A DNA stretch of 64,000 nucleotides from contig NC_014370.1 of assembly GCF_000144405.1 (NCBI RefSeq), forward strand, positions 124,001 to 188,000, in the 5' to 3' direction. This document shows positions 28,111 to 37,518 of the stretch, piece after piece. This DNA is from Prevotella melaninogenica ATCC 25845 (GTDB lineage Bacteria > Bacteroidota > Bacteroidia > Bacteroidales > Bacteroidaceae). The stretch's first letter is position 1, and every line of letters starts with the position of its first letter. Below the pieces are notes generated by a model that saw nothing but the letters and a program-made list of their open reading frames with translations, was not told the DNA's origin and did not search any database. The position numbers and the translations under genes were made by a program.

Positions 28111-28180
28111 TACCCCCAATTGGTTATTAGTAACGTTCACTGCCTGTGAAGGGTAAGTTACTAATGACTGATTGGGGGTA
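28111..28180 (+). repeat. Short inverted-repeat element (family B-like) after GH66
   Basis: TACCCCCAATTGGTTATTAG (from 28111) and CTAATGACTGATTGGGGGTA (to 28180) are arms of about 24 bases with few mismatches. The arm sequence resembles the ends of the family B element (ACCCCAAGTCGGTCATTAGA). It may double as the GH66 terminator, although the downstream T-run is weak. Confidence 0.65.
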
Positions 28181-28239
28181 AAATGTTTTATTAGGAGATA
28201 AGTAAGTGAGTCCTAAGTCTTCTTAAAGTCCTTCTTTAA

Positions 28240-28765
28240 GGTCATATATTGAAAATAGAATAAAGTCTTATACACTTATATAGTATTAGTCTCCCCAAAT
28301 TAGATGGTCTTACAAAGGCGGATAAATTGTAAGCTGAAATGTAGAAAGGGGAAATAGCTACGATGTCTATTCGTCTTCTACAAACAACTTATTCCTTTAT
28401 TAGGATGTGTTTGTAAACTATTTTCGCATAGTACAAAACCAATACATGCTCTTTGGGCTTCTAAAAGACGCCTAATTGACTTGCAAAAGGTGCCCTTTTG
28501 AGGTCTAAGTAACGCCCTTTTGAAGTCCAATAAAGCACCTTTCACTTTGCTACTTCATAACAAATTGATTTCCTGTTGGTTACGAACCTACTTTTTACAC
28601 GGGTTTTTATCTTTGTTTTCAGATGTTTTATTCGAATTCATGTAATGAATTTTCATGGTCTTTTTTGTGTTTTTGAAGTATTAAAAAGAAAAGGGATTCT
28701 ATGGCAGAAGATGATAAAAGGGTAGACGGCTGATAGTCTTTGTTATGTTTGTGTTCGATACTTAC
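28240..28765 (+). repeat. Dispersed repeat family A, copy 3
   Basis: It is colinear with copies 2 and 4: GGAAATAG-like start, CCCAAATTAGATGGTCTTAC, ATACATGCTCTTTGGGCTTC, AAAAGGTGCCC...AAAGCACCTTT core (about 28486-28545), GATTTCCTGTTGGTTACGAA, CTATGGCAGAAGATGAT. It fills most of the 987-base gap between GH66 and the NDH-2 terminator, with no gene. Confidence 0.75.
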
Positions 28766-28998
28766 AATTCTTTCTATTGTGCCCTTCTATTGTGCTTTAA
28801 CATCATCTAATTGTCATTTTGAATCCGGTTTTTCCCTTTTAAAGAAGTAGTTTCAAATTGTTTTCACGACAAGAAGTCGAGGATTAGTGATAAATTAGGA
28901 TAAGAAAGAGAGTGAACTGAAGAGGGGGTAATAAAGAATAATGATAATAATAACTTATAAACAATATAATAATAGTCTATTTTTATGAATAAAAAGAG

Positions 28999-29039
28999 CT
29001 TCCCCTATTGCTCGAATAGCTACGAACCAATAGGGGAAG
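28999..29039 (-). terminator. Terminator of the NDH-2 gene
   Basis: CTTCCCCTATTG (28999-29010) pairs with CAATAGGGGAAG (29028-29039). On the minus strand it is followed by CTCTTTTTATTC. Confidence 0.85.
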
Positions 29040-29078
29040 GGAATACATTTAGTTCTCAAGAGTAGGGAACTGAATGTT

Positions 29079-30350
29079 TTATTTTGCCTTCAAAATCAAA
29101 CGGAGGCTTTGCTTATAATTAATATAGTTCCATACCCAGTTGAGCAGAATAAACGTCTTATTCTTTACACCAAGGATAGAGCGAAGGTGAACAACGAGCC
29201 ACAACGCCCAAGCAGGGAAACCTCCAAACTTCTTTCCAGAGATTTCGGCTACGGCATGATTACGACCAATAGTTGCCATTACACCGAGATTTTTGTATTT
29301 GAAAGGCTTTAGTTCTTTCCCTTTCGACATTGCTTTAAAGTTCTTTGCTACTGTCTTTGCTTGCTGCATAGCAACCTGCGCTAACTGTGGATGACCGAGT
29401 GGATATTCCTCATCACCCTCGACAAGACTCACATCACCAATAGCATAGACATCTTTTACACCTTTCACACGACAAAAACGATCGGTTAAGAACCTACCAG
29501 CATGACCAATACTTTCTGCAGGAAAACCCTCGACGGTGTTTGCACAGATTCCACTCACCCAGATAACGGTCTGTGTAGGAATCTCTAAGCCAGCACTGGT
29601 TTTCAGAATACCATCTTTGTATTCAGTAGCAAACTGAGGCTGACGGATATGAACATGCAACTCCTTTAAATCACGTTCTGCTCGCTTTGATGATACTGGG
29701 TCCATAGCTGATAGCAGACGGTCAGCAGCGTTTACAAGGTAGATATGCATCTGTGAAGAGTCAAGGTCGGGGTAATCACGAGCAATAATGTTCTTCTTCA
29801 TTTCTGCCACAGCACCTGCAATCTCTACACCTGAAGCACCACCACCAACAACGACAATATTCATTAAAGCTTGTTTGCGTGCTGGGTCTTCTTCTGTTAG
29901 AGCAAGTTCAAGATTACGGAGAATAGTGTTACGAAGTCTCATAGCCTCACTAACCGATTTCATCGGGAGGGTCGTTGCTTCGATATCCTTATTACCAAAG
30001 AAGTTTGTCTTTGCGCCAAACGCCATTACAAGATAGTCGTAATCTATCTCACCTACAGTCGTATTGATTATCTTTTTATCCGTATTCACCGACTCTACCT
30101 TTGCCATACGGAAGAAAAAGTCCTTTTTACCTTGGAAGAGTCGACGGAAAGGAAAAGAGATACTACTTGGTTCAAGACCACCCGAAGCCACCTGATAAAT
30201 CAATGGAGGGAACTGGTGATAGTTATTCTTATCTATTAATACTACTTGATAGTCATCGTCTACTAATTTGAAGGCCAATTCCAAACCTCCTAATCCACCA
30301 CCAACAATAACGATTCTTTTTTTGTCAGTGTGTTCAATGTTTGCTTTCAT
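29079..30350 (-). CDS. ndh: Type II NADH:quinone oxidoreductase (NDH-2) family
   Basis: This 423-residue FAD protein carries an N-terminal dinucleotide-binding motif (VIVGGGLGGLELAFKL). A second NAD-binding motif follows near residue 165 (VVVGGGASGVEIAGAVAEMK), and the FAD-binding end motif VYAIGDVSLVEG is also visible. FPPLIYQVASGGLEPSSISF is typical of NDH-2. The C-terminal amphipathic region supports membrane association. It would pass electrons from NADH to menaquinone without proton pumping. It lies 109 bases downstream of the M16 peptidase gene on the same strand; shared transcription is possible. Confidence 0.88.
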   Translation of the reverse strand: MKANIEHTDKKRIVIVGGGLGGLELAFKLVDDDYQVVLIDKNNYHQFPPLIYQVASGGLEPSSISFPFRRLFQGKKDFFFRMAKVESVNTDKKIINTTVGEIDYDYLVMAFGAKTNFFGNKDIEATTLPMKSVSEAMRLRNTILRNLELALTEEDPARKQALMNIVVVGGGASGVEIAGAVAEMKKNIIARDYPDLDSSQMHIYLVNAADRLLSAMDPVSSKRAERDLKELHVHIRQPQFATEYKDGILKTSAGLEIPTQTVIWVSGICANTVEGFPAESIGHAGRFLTDRFCRVKGVKDVYAIGDVSLVEGDEEYPLGHPQLAQVAMQQAKTVAKNFKAMSKGKELKPFKYKNLGVMATIGRNHAVAEISGKKFGGFPAWALWLVVHLRSILGVKNKTFILLNWVWNYINYKQSLRLILKAK

Positions 30351-30459
30351 TATCCTGCTTTTATTTATGTTTGTTTTCTTTTATATGTCTACTTCCTTTT
30401 CTTTCTTACAGAGAAAATCGTGCCAGAGGTATTCTTTGCTAAGGGAAAAGTTATTCCGT

Positions 30460-31710
30460 TTATATATAAATCAGTTTTGTAAGTCGTTCTTCTGGGAAGA
30501 GTTCGCGTGCAACAGCTTGCACCTCTTCAGCAGTGGTAGCGTCAATATTGCGATAAAGTGCTGATATATCTTTCTTCCAACCATAGTGGAGAAAACCTTT
30601 ACCGAAGTCTAAAGCAAGGTTCTCTCGGTTGTCACAAGCTATGCCTATCTGTCCTTTAATCTGCTGTTTAGCTATAGACAACTCGTCATCTGTTAATGGA
30701 ATGTCGATGAAATGGTCAAGTTCTGCACGTACAAGGCGCATACATTCGTCCAAATCATCTGCGTCGCAGCCAAAGTAAATGCTCCAAATACCTGTTAAAG
30801 AATAGCTCACCATAGAGCTTTCTACCGTATAAACGAGTCCGCGACGTTCACGAAGTGCAAGATTCAACCGGGCACTCATACCAGGTCCACCTAAGATGTT
30901 ATTAAGTAGATAAAGTGCCATACGTCTTTTATCATGTATGCTATAGGCACGATTACCAATCATCACGTGGGCTTGGTGAGTATGCTTATCTATCTTAACT
31001 GTCTGTGGCTGATATTCACTCAATGCAGGAAGCGGCGTTTCTATTGGCTTTTCAGTTTCACCCTTTATTCTTACTTTCGAGTGATTTTCCTTCTCTAAAA
31101 GGCTAAGTAGATTATCAAAATCCACATCACCATAGGCAAAAAACACCGAATTCATCGGTTGGTAGTGCTTCTGAGTGAAACGAAGTGCATCCTCGGTAGT
31201 AAACTTCCTGACACGCTCTGCCGTACCAAGGATACTATGTCCTAAAGGATGTCCACGGAAGATGATATTTTCAAACTCATCATATATCAACTCTGCTGGA
31301 CTATCGTTATAAGACTCGATTTCATCGCAAATAACTTCTACCTCCTTGTTAATCTCTTTTTGTGGATAGATACTGTGAAAAACAATATCTGTCAGTAGGT
31401 CTATCGCTCGGGGAAGATGGTCCTTCAGAATAGCTGAATAATAAACCGTATCGGTCTTGGTGGTGAAAGCATTGAGATCGCCTCCTACTTGCTCAAGACA
31501 TTGAATAACATCAATTGCTGTTCGGCGAGTAGTACCTTTGAAGGTAACATGCTCGCAGAAATGAGCAATACCCTCCTCGTCAGGTAGCTCGTTAGCTGTC
31601 CCGACGTTGAGTTGATACCCACAATAGACCACTGGTGAGGTCGTTGGAAGGGTAATGATGCGCAGTCCATTCTCTAAGACTGCAGTCTGATATCTTGTCA
31701 TAGGGTGCAA
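30460..31710 (-). CDS. M16-family zinc metallopeptidase (insulinase-like)
   Basis: This 416-residue protein has the inverted zinc motif HFCEH (about residues 50-54) and the downstream glutamate region EVEVICDEIESYNDSPAELI, so the catalytic domain is complete. The second, non-catalytic half includes RRGLVYTVESSMVSYS. There is no signal peptide, suggesting a cytoplasmic enzyme similar to the YmxG/PqqL-like processing peptidases. The substrate is unknown. An internal Met four codons in (MTRYQTAVLENGL) could be the real start. Confidence 0.87.
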   Translation of the reverse strand: MHPMTRYQTAVLENGLRIITLPTTSPVVYCGYQLNVGTANELPDEEGIAHFCEHVTFKGTTRRTAIDVIQCLEQVGGDLNAFTTKTDTVYYSAILKDHLPRAIDLLTDIVFHSIYPQKEINKEVEVICDEIESYNDSPAELIYDEFENIIFRGHPLGHSILGTAERVRKFTTEDALRFTQKHYQPMNSVFFAYGDVDFDNLLSLLEKENHSKVRIKGETEKPIETPLPALSEYQPQTVKIDKHTHQAHVMIGNRAYSIHDKRRMALYLLNNILGGPGMSARLNLALRERRGLVYTVESSMVSYSLTGIWSIYFGCDADDLDECMRLVRAELDHFIDIPLTDDELSIAKQQIKGQIGIACDNRENLALDFGKGFLHYGWKKDISALYRNIDATTAEEVQAVARELFPEERLTKLIYI

Positions 31711-31774
31711 AATTAAGAAAAAAGAATGAAAACTAATAGACTTTAATAGACAAAGAAAAAAGAACTCGATTCAT

Positions 31775-31805
31775 TTTGTGTTCCGCCTAAATTTCTGTAT
31801 ATTTG
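31775..31805 (+). promoter_or_regulatory. Promoter of the PfkB-flavodiiron-LOG operon
   Basis: TTTG (31775-31778), 19 bases, TATATTTG (31798-31805), about 38 bases before the start codon. Confidence 0.7.
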
Positions 31806-31842
31806 CACAACTAAAGCGAGAAACAACATAATTCACAATAAA

Positions 31843-32781
31843 ATGCGGAAAGTTATAGGTATCGGTGAAACCGTCTTAGACATCATCTTTAAGGATAATA
31901 AACCAGTTGAGGCAGTTCCAGGTGGTTCTACCTTTAATGCCATTACGTCGTTAGGACGCTGCGGAGTCAACACATCATTTATCTCTGAGGCGGGTAATGA
32001 CCATGTTGGAAAATATATTATCGACTTCTTGAAGGACAATGGTGTGAATGCTGATAACATTTCAACCTTCCCTGATTCTAAGTCGCCTGTATCACTCGCT
32101 TTCCTCAATGAAAAGAATGATGCTGAGTATATCTTCTATAAAGATCACCCACACGTTCAATTAGATTTCACATTCCCTGATATACAACCCGATGATATCG
32201 TGCTTTTTAGTTCCTTCTATGCGGTGAATCCGGTGATTCGGCCGCAGGTGGTAGGACTACTTGATTATGCACGTTCACGTGGTGCAATCATCTACTACGA
32301 TGTTAACTTCCGTCCTGCACATAAGGATGATGTTATTAAGATTACCCCTAATCTGATAGAAAATCTTGATTATGCGGATATCGTACGTGGTAGTTTGGAG
32401 GACTTCGCAACGATTTATAAAAAAGAAGATGCCGATAAGGTCTATAATGCGGAGATTTCTTTTTATTGCAAGCAGTTTATCTATACACAGGGAAGTCAGC
32501 CTGTTGAAGTGCGCAGTGGTAAGGAATTGAAGAAGTCCTATCCTGTTCTCGACACGAATGTTGTCAGTACAATCGGAGCCGGTGACAACTTTAATGCAGG
32601 TTTCATCTTCGGTATGTTGAAGCATGGTATCACTCGTGCTGATCTCGAAAGAGGGCTGACAGAAGAGCAATGGGACAAACTTATCAACTATGCCTTGGCG
32701 TTCTCTGCAGACTGCTGCAAGGACATCTTCAACTATGTAAGTAAGGACTTTGGTGAGAAGATGAAGGAGGAGGCTTTGTAA
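31843..32781 (+). CDS. PfkB-family sugar kinase (fructokinase-like)
   Basis: This 312-residue cytosolic kinase has the two PfkB signatures: an N-terminal PGGSTFNAITSLGRCG-type motif and the C-terminal STIGAGDNFNAGF, whose Asp is the catalytic base. The lid-forming strands are present. The substrate is most likely fructose or a related ketose by similarity to Bacteroidales fructokinases, but ribokinase-like specificity is not excluded. It is the first gene of a three-gene run; the next start is 65 bases downstream, across a 9-bp repeat array that begins at its stop codon. Confidence 0.82.
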   Translation: MRKVIGIGETVLDIIFKDNKPVEAVPGGSTFNAITSLGRCGVNTSFISEAGNDHVGKYIIDFLKDNGVNADNISTFPDSKSPVSLAFLNEKNDAEYIFYKDHPHVQLDFTFPDIQPDDIVLFSSFYAVNPVIRPQVVGLLDYARSRGAIIYYDVNFRPAHKDDVIKITPNLIENLDYADIVRGSLEDFATIYKKEDADKVYNAEISFYCKQFIYTQGSQPVEVRSGKELKKSYPVLDTNVVSTIGAGDNFNAGFIFGMLKHGITRADLERGLTEEQWDKLINYALAFSADCCKDIFNYVSKDFGEKMKEEAL

Positions 32782-32814
32782 TAAGCCTTATTAGCTTAAT
32801 AAGCCCAATAAGCT
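32779..32814. repeat. 9-bp tandem array (locus 2)
   Basis: Four exact 9-base units, TAATAAGCC TTATTAGCT TAATAAGCC and CAATAAGCT, start at the kinase stop codon. They end 32 bases before the flavodiiron start. Confidence 0.75.
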
Positions 32815-32846
32815 AACAAAAGAAACTACATAAATTCAAAAATAAA

Positions 32847-34037
32847 ATGATAGAAATTGCCAATAAAGTTTATTACGTAGGAGTTAACGATCGTAATAAG
32901 AACCTTTTTGAAGGATTATGGCCACTGCCTTATGGTGTTACCTACAATTCTTATCTCATTGATGATGAGAAGGTTTGCCTTATTGATACAGTAGAAGTAG
33001 ACTTCTTTACACAGTTTATTGAGAGACTTCGTGAGGTGTTGGGCGACCGACAGATTGATTACTTAGTCATCAACCACATGGAGCCTGACCACTCTGGTTC
33101 AATAGGTTTGCTGCGTAAATATTATCCTAATATCCAAGTTATCGGTAATAAGAAAACCTTTGATATGATGTCAGGATTCTATGGTGTCAAGGATAATACG
33201 TTAGAGGTTAAGAATGGTGAGGAGTTGAGCTTAGGTAATCATACCTTACAGTTCTTTATGACTCCAATGGTTCATTGGCCAGAGACAATGATGACACTCT
33301 GTAAAGGTGAGGTCAGCCACCTCTTTACAGGTGATGCATTCGGCTGTTTTGGTGCATTAAATGGCGGTCTCATCGATCAAGAGATTGATACAGATTGGTG
33401 TTGGTTAGAGATGGTTCGCTACTATTCTAACATCGTTGGAAAGTACGGAACACCTGTTCAGAACGCATTGAAGAAGCTTGCGGGTATTCATATTGATTAT
33501 ATCTGCTCTACTCACGGACCCGTATGGCATAAGTATGTTGACAAGGTTATCGGACTTTATGACCGTATGTCTAAGTACGAAACAGAGCCTGGTCTGGTGA
33601 TTTGCTATGGTACAATGTATGGCAATACAGAGCGCATGGCAGAACAGATTGCACGTGCAGCATCGCTTGCTGGTGTGAAGAATATTCGTTTGTACAATGT
33701 TTCTAAGACACACCACAGCTATATTCTCCAAGACATCTTCCGCTTCCGTGGCTTGATTGTTGGTGCTCCTACCTACAATGCAGGACTCTATCACGAGATG
33801 GATGTACTCTTGCAGGAGGTTGCTAATCGCGATATCAAGAACCATCTTATTGGTTGGTTTGGTTCTTACTCTTGGGCTTCAAAGGCTGTTGCTGCCATTG
33901 GCGAATGGAATGAGAACCATCTTCACTTTGAAAAAGTGGGTGAGCCAGTAGAGATGAAGCAGGCACTCACACCAGAGATTAAGGAAGAGTGCAACCGCTT
34001 AGGACGCGAAATGGCTGCAAAACTTTTAGAAGAATAA
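32847..34037 (+). CDS. Flavodiiron protein (FprA-type A flavoprotein)
   Basis: This 396-residue protein has an N-terminal metallo-beta-lactamase-like diiron domain with the ligand motif NHMEPDHSG and later VHWPETM, GDAFG and CSTHGPVW. A C-terminal flavodoxin domain begins at about 250 (VICYGTMYGNTERMAEQIA). It reduces O2 (or NO) to water (or N2O), protecting an anaerobe from oxygen. The length is typical. The stop codon is followed after one base by the next start, so it is tightly coupled to the LOG-family gene. Confidence 0.92.
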   Translation: MIEIANKVYYVGVNDRNKNLFEGLWPLPYGVTYNSYLIDDEKVCLIDTVEVDFFTQFIERLREVLGDRQIDYLVINHMEPDHSGSIGLLRKYYPNIQVIGNKKTFDMMSGFYGVKDNTLEVKNGEELSLGNHTLQFFMTPMVHWPETMMTLCKGEVSHLFTGDAFGCFGALNGGLIDQEIDTDWCWLEMVRYYSNIVGKYGTPVQNALKKLAGIHIDYICSTHGPVWHKYVDKVIGLYDRMSKYETEPGLVICYGTMYGNTERMAEQIARAASLAGVKNIRLYNVSKTHHSYILQDIFRFRGLIVGAPTYNAGLYHEMDVLLQEVANRDIKNHLIGWFGSYSWASKAVAAIGEWNENHLHFEKVGEPVEMKQALTPEIKEECNRLGREMAAKLLEE

Positions 34038-34038
34038 A

Positions 34039-34551
34039 ATGAATATAGCAGTATTTTGTTCTGCAAATAATAACATTGCTCCCGACTACTTCCGTGCTGC
34101 GGAAGAGTTGGGACGATGGATTGGAGAGAATGGGCATACGCTCGTTTATGGTGGAGCCAACAGTGGATTGATGGAGTGTATTGGTAAGGCTGTACACGAA
34201 GCTGGTGGACGTACTATCGGAGTTATCCCTCGCATCTTAGAGGAAGGACGTAGAGTTAGCGACTATGTAGATGTAGAGATTCCTTGTGAGGACCTTACTG
34301 ATCGCAAGGCAATCATCATGGAACGCTCTGATGAGTTCTATGCTTTACCAGGTGGTATCGGAACAATTGATGAAATTTTCACTGTTGCAGCCTCTGCTTC
34401 TATTGGTTATCATCATAAGAAGGTTACCTTAGTCAACGTGCAGGGCTTTTGGGATAGTCTTATTGCCCTACTGAATGACCAACAAGAAAAAGGTATGATG
34501 CGTGGTAGAATCCATGATTATATAGAGATTAAGAATATAGACGACTTTTAA
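34039..34551 (+). CDS. LOG-family protein (TIGR00730-type)
   Basis: This 170-residue Rossmann-like protein has the family motif PGGIGTIDEIF near residues 103-113 and AVFCSANNN at the N-terminus. Family members hydrolyse nucleoside 5'-monophosphates such as cytokinin ribotides to base plus ribose phosphate; the bacterial physiological role is unclear. It starts one base after the flavodiiron stop, so it is translationally coupled, and it is closed by a terminator. Confidence 0.85.
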   Translation: MNIAVFCSANNNIAPDYFRAAEELGRWIGENGHTLVYGGANSGLMECIGKAVHEAGGRTIGVIPRILEEGRRVSDYVDVEIPCEDLTDRKAIIMERSDEFYALPGGIGTIDEIFTVAASASIGYHHKKVTLVNVQGFWDSLIALLNDQQEKGMMRGRIHDYIEIKNIDDF

Positions 34552-34555
34552 CCCG

Positions 34556-34602
34556 AATCTCTAATTTTGCAACATGAATTGCAAACTTAGAGATTTGTTT
34601 TT
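34556..34602 (+). terminator. Terminator after the LOG gene
   Basis: AATCTCTAA (34556-34564) pairs with TTAGAGATT (34587-34595), with an inner TTTGCAA/TTGCAAA pairing and a following TGTTTTT. Confidence 0.75.
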
Positions 34603-34786
34603 AATACGTAACTATTTTTCAAAGGATTATTTCGTTGAGACGCATTGAGATAAAAACGAAACATAAATAAACAATAGGCGTGTTCATTTCATATTCTTCA
34701 ACAAAAAATGAATACGTTTACAATACCTTACAGTTATTTTGCACTCTACCTGAGCCACAAAGCATGTAAATATGCGGTAAATAGTG

Positions 34787-34794
34787 TAATTTTG
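34787..34794 (+). promoter_or_regulatory. -7 box of the GH16 gene
   Basis: TAATTTTG followed by CAGCC. It implies a leader of about 140 bases. A second candidate, TTATTTTG, lies about 60 bases upstream near 34735. The rest of the 389-base gap shows nothing else. Confidence 0.5.
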
Positions 34795-34940
34795 CAGCCG
34801 AAGGTTAGCTAATGATTAGATTCAAGAATTATAACAGGATAGCTTTACAAGATGTTTTAGTATCCCTGTTTAATATCAAGCTACCTTTATCTAATTAAAT
34901 AACATGAGTGGCATAGGGCTACTTTTTAAACAAAATCAAC

Positions 34941-36971
34941 ATGAAAACAACAGGACTAATACTTTGTGGATTGTGTTTAGGCTTCTCTAACCTATCTGCA
35001 CAAGTAACACAGAACGCCGTACCGTCCATGGCTGGTTGGAATTACTATGGTGGCGATGAGTTTAATGGAAACAAGATTGACGAATCTAAATGGGGCGTCT
35101 ATGGTGATCCAAAGTATAATTACAAGTTTGATGATTACGGTAATACAGAAGGGCAAGGAGGTGTTCAGTATTATCGTGCCGATATGGTTAAGGTAAAGAA
35201 TGGTGTGGCATATATTACTGCTTCACGTGAACCTCTTTTAACAGGACGTCGTCCTGACGCTAAAAAAGACCCTGCTGGGACCGATTACAGCGTAAAGGTA
35301 CAACCACCTTTTAAACCTAAACATGACTTTGGTAAATACGGTTGGTGGTCTGGTGCACTCTCCAGTCGTAATGCTAACGGAGCAGACTTGGTGAAAGCTA
35401 AAGGGTTAGAACATGGAACTTACTACCCTCTCTACTCACGTATAGAGGTAAAGGCTAAGATTCCATATGAGTTCGGAACTTGGATGGCACTATGGCTCCG
35501 TCACTGTAATGGAGCAAGTACATTTGAGATTGATTTACAAGAGTTCTTTGTTAATGAGGACAGAAAAGATGCAATGAAAGAGAAAGGCTTTTATCTGCAT
35601 CAAACTACCCATGGAATGGACTACGATGCCGGTTGGAAAAACGGATACCCCAATAATACTTATAACCATAATGACTATGGAGATCGTGTAAGGGAAATTG
35701 ACTTCGACCCAGGAAAAGATTTCCATGTTTATGGCGCACAGATTGACCCAGAGCCAGGTGATCCAATGCACTTAGCCGTAACTTTCCTCTTAGATGGAAG
35801 AGTTAGATCCGTTTTCCGTACAAAGGATAATCGATATAAATCAAAAAACTCGAAGTATCCATATCGTTATAATGCACTCTTAGCACAAAACCTTTCAAAG
35901 TATGGAGAGGACCGTGTTTGGGACGTTGCTATCACAGGACAAGTAGGTGGTAAGGCATGGAAGGCTAATACAGAAATACTACCAAGTATGTATCCATATG
36001 AAGGATTTGGTGGAACTCTCTACCCGGAATTAAATCCGAAGTATGGAGGTGATATTAATAAGGTCCCTAAGGAGTTCGTTACAGAAATTGACTGGTTGCG
36101 CGTTTTTAAACGAGCAAATGAACTACTATGGATTGGAAACTTACCAGAATATAGACAGAATCAGAAGAAAAGTCTTGAACTTGCAAAAGAGAAGTTTACT
36201 AACATAAAGCCTGGTGATCAGTTGGTAATGGACCTTGAGGTCTGCGACCCTAATCAAAAAGCAAGTCTTGATATCTTTAATAAAAGTGGAAAAGCTATCA
36301 CAACGCTTAAGCCAGAGCTTGCTAAGAATGACGCACAGGTAACTTTCGTTGTGACAGAAGCACTTAGTAAGTTACTAAAGAGTGAAGGCTGTGTACTGAA
36401 ATGTGAGAACATCCGTTTATACACCGTTTGTCATTCATCAAAGAAGGATGCTATATGGAGTGGCTTCAAAGAAATCCAGTGGGGTGAAACAATTATCCCA
36501 GCAGAGTTGTTTGCGAATTTAGGAGAAGGACAAAAACTTGAGTTTGTGGTGAGAGATGTTAATCCAGGTGGAAAGATTTTCTTACGCCAGAATAAAAAGA
36601 ATCCTACTGATTCAAAAAGACCTAAGTTCTCGTTTAGCGCACAATATGGTAGTATTATCAACTTGGATAGTGGGAAAGATGAAAAGACCTATAGTCTTGA
36701 CCTCGAACCTAAGGTTATCGAAGAGTTAAAACAGAATGGCTTGGTGGTAACTGGACTGGGGTACTACTTGCGTAGTGTTAACATTATAGGTACGAGTCAT
36801 ACGTCAAATAACACTGTTACAGGTATTGCTATAGACAAGATAGACTCCGCGAATCAAAATGATGGTACTGTCTATTCTATCAATGGAATGAAAGTAAGAG
36901 ATGCGAACGATAAAGGGAAATTAAATCCAGGAATCTACATTATTAATGGTAAGAAGGTTCTGGTAAAATAA
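34941..36971 (+). CDS. Secreted GH16-family glucanase-like enzyme
   Basis: This 676-residue protein has a signal peptide (MKTTGLILCGLCLGFSNLSAQ). The catalytic jelly-roll spans about residues 30-390. The GH16 active-site strand is visible as FEIDLQEFF, giving the E-x-D-x-x-E arrangement with Glu and Glu as nucleophile and acid/base. It is preceded by the substrate-cleft region YSRIEVKAKIPYEFGTWMAL. GH16 enzymes cut beta-1,3/1,4-glucans or galactans; the substrate cannot be fixed here. After residue 390 come two beta-rich repeats of about 110 residues (ELLWIGNLPEY, IWSGFKEIQWGE). The short tail TVYSINGMKV...GIYIINGKKV resembles that of the GH66 protein. Confidence 0.8.
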   Translation: MKTTGLILCGLCLGFSNLSAQVTQNAVPSMAGWNYYGGDEFNGNKIDESKWGVYGDPKYNYKFDDYGNTEGQGGVQYYRADMVKVKNGVAYITASREPLLTGRRPDAKKDPAGTDYSVKVQPPFKPKHDFGKYGWWSGALSSRNANGADLVKAKGLEHGTYYPLYSRIEVKAKIPYEFGTWMALWLRHCNGASTFEIDLQEFFVNEDRKDAMKEKGFYLHQTTHGMDYDAGWKNGYPNNTYNHNDYGDRVREIDFDPGKDFHVYGAQIDPEPGDPMHLAVTFLLDGRVRSVFRTKDNRYKSKNSKYPYRYNALLAQNLSKYGEDRVWDVAITGQVGGKAWKANTEILPSMYPYEGFGGTLYPELNPKYGGDINKVPKEFVTEIDWLRVFKRANELLWIGNLPEYRQNQKKSLELAKEKFTNIKPGDQLVMDLEVCDPNQKASLDIFNKSGKAITTLKPELAKNDAQVTFVVTEALSKLLKSEGCVLKCENIRLYTVCHSSKKDAIWSGFKEIQWGETIIPAELFANLGEGQKLEFVVRDVNPGGKIFLRQNKKNPTDSKRPKFSFSAQYGSIINLDSGKDEKTYSLDLEPKVIEELKQNGLVVTGLGYYLRSVNIIGTSHTSNNTVTGIAIDKIDSANQNDGTVYSINGMKVRDANDKGKLNPGIYIINGKKVLVK

Positions 36972-37148
36972 ATTAGTAGATAACAAAACTACGAGCAAGG
37001 TATCTATAACATGGTACTATGGATTATCTTGCTACGTTAGAAAAGTATTCTGAAACCCTGATGTTATACATCAAATAGGCTGTTACATTGTAATTACCAA
37101 ATGTTGATAATATCGTGAAAGAGGGTAGATGAATACAAAAATATATAA

Positions 37149-37190
37149 GGGGCTTGTATCAATGTTGTCATTTGATATAAGCCCTTTTTG
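37149..37190 (+). terminator. Terminator downstream of GH16
   Basis: GGGCTTGTATCAA pairs with TTGATATAAGCCC, followed by TTTTTG. It lies 180 bases past the stop. The remaining gap up to 37450 has no ORF. Confidence 0.75.
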
Positions 37191-37449
37191 CATCCAATTA
37201 TTTATAAAGTCACTTGGTTTATAAGTGTTACTCTTATTTGATTAATCTCGATGAAATCGATAAATTTTTATCAAAAAGAGATGAAATAATAGTCTGCTCA
37301 GCCCTCTATGCACATATATCTCAGTGTTTCTTTAAAAAGTAGATTTGGGTTTAAGATACGGCTATAAGTAATCAATGTTATCTCTTTTTAGTGGCTGGAG
37401 GAAGTTTTGTTTAAGTATAGTGAATTTGATAATATTTGACGATATTTGC

Positions 37450-37480
37450 TTTGCAGTTTTATCATTTTACGTTACCTTTG
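37450..37480 (+). promoter_or_regulatory. Promoter of the TlpA-like gene
   Basis: TTTG (37450-37453), 19 bases, TACCTTTG (37473-37480), 38 bases before the start codon. Confidence 0.7.
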
Positions 37481-37518
37481 CAAGGAAGATAAGATAAAAA
37501 CGTAATATCTATTAAACA

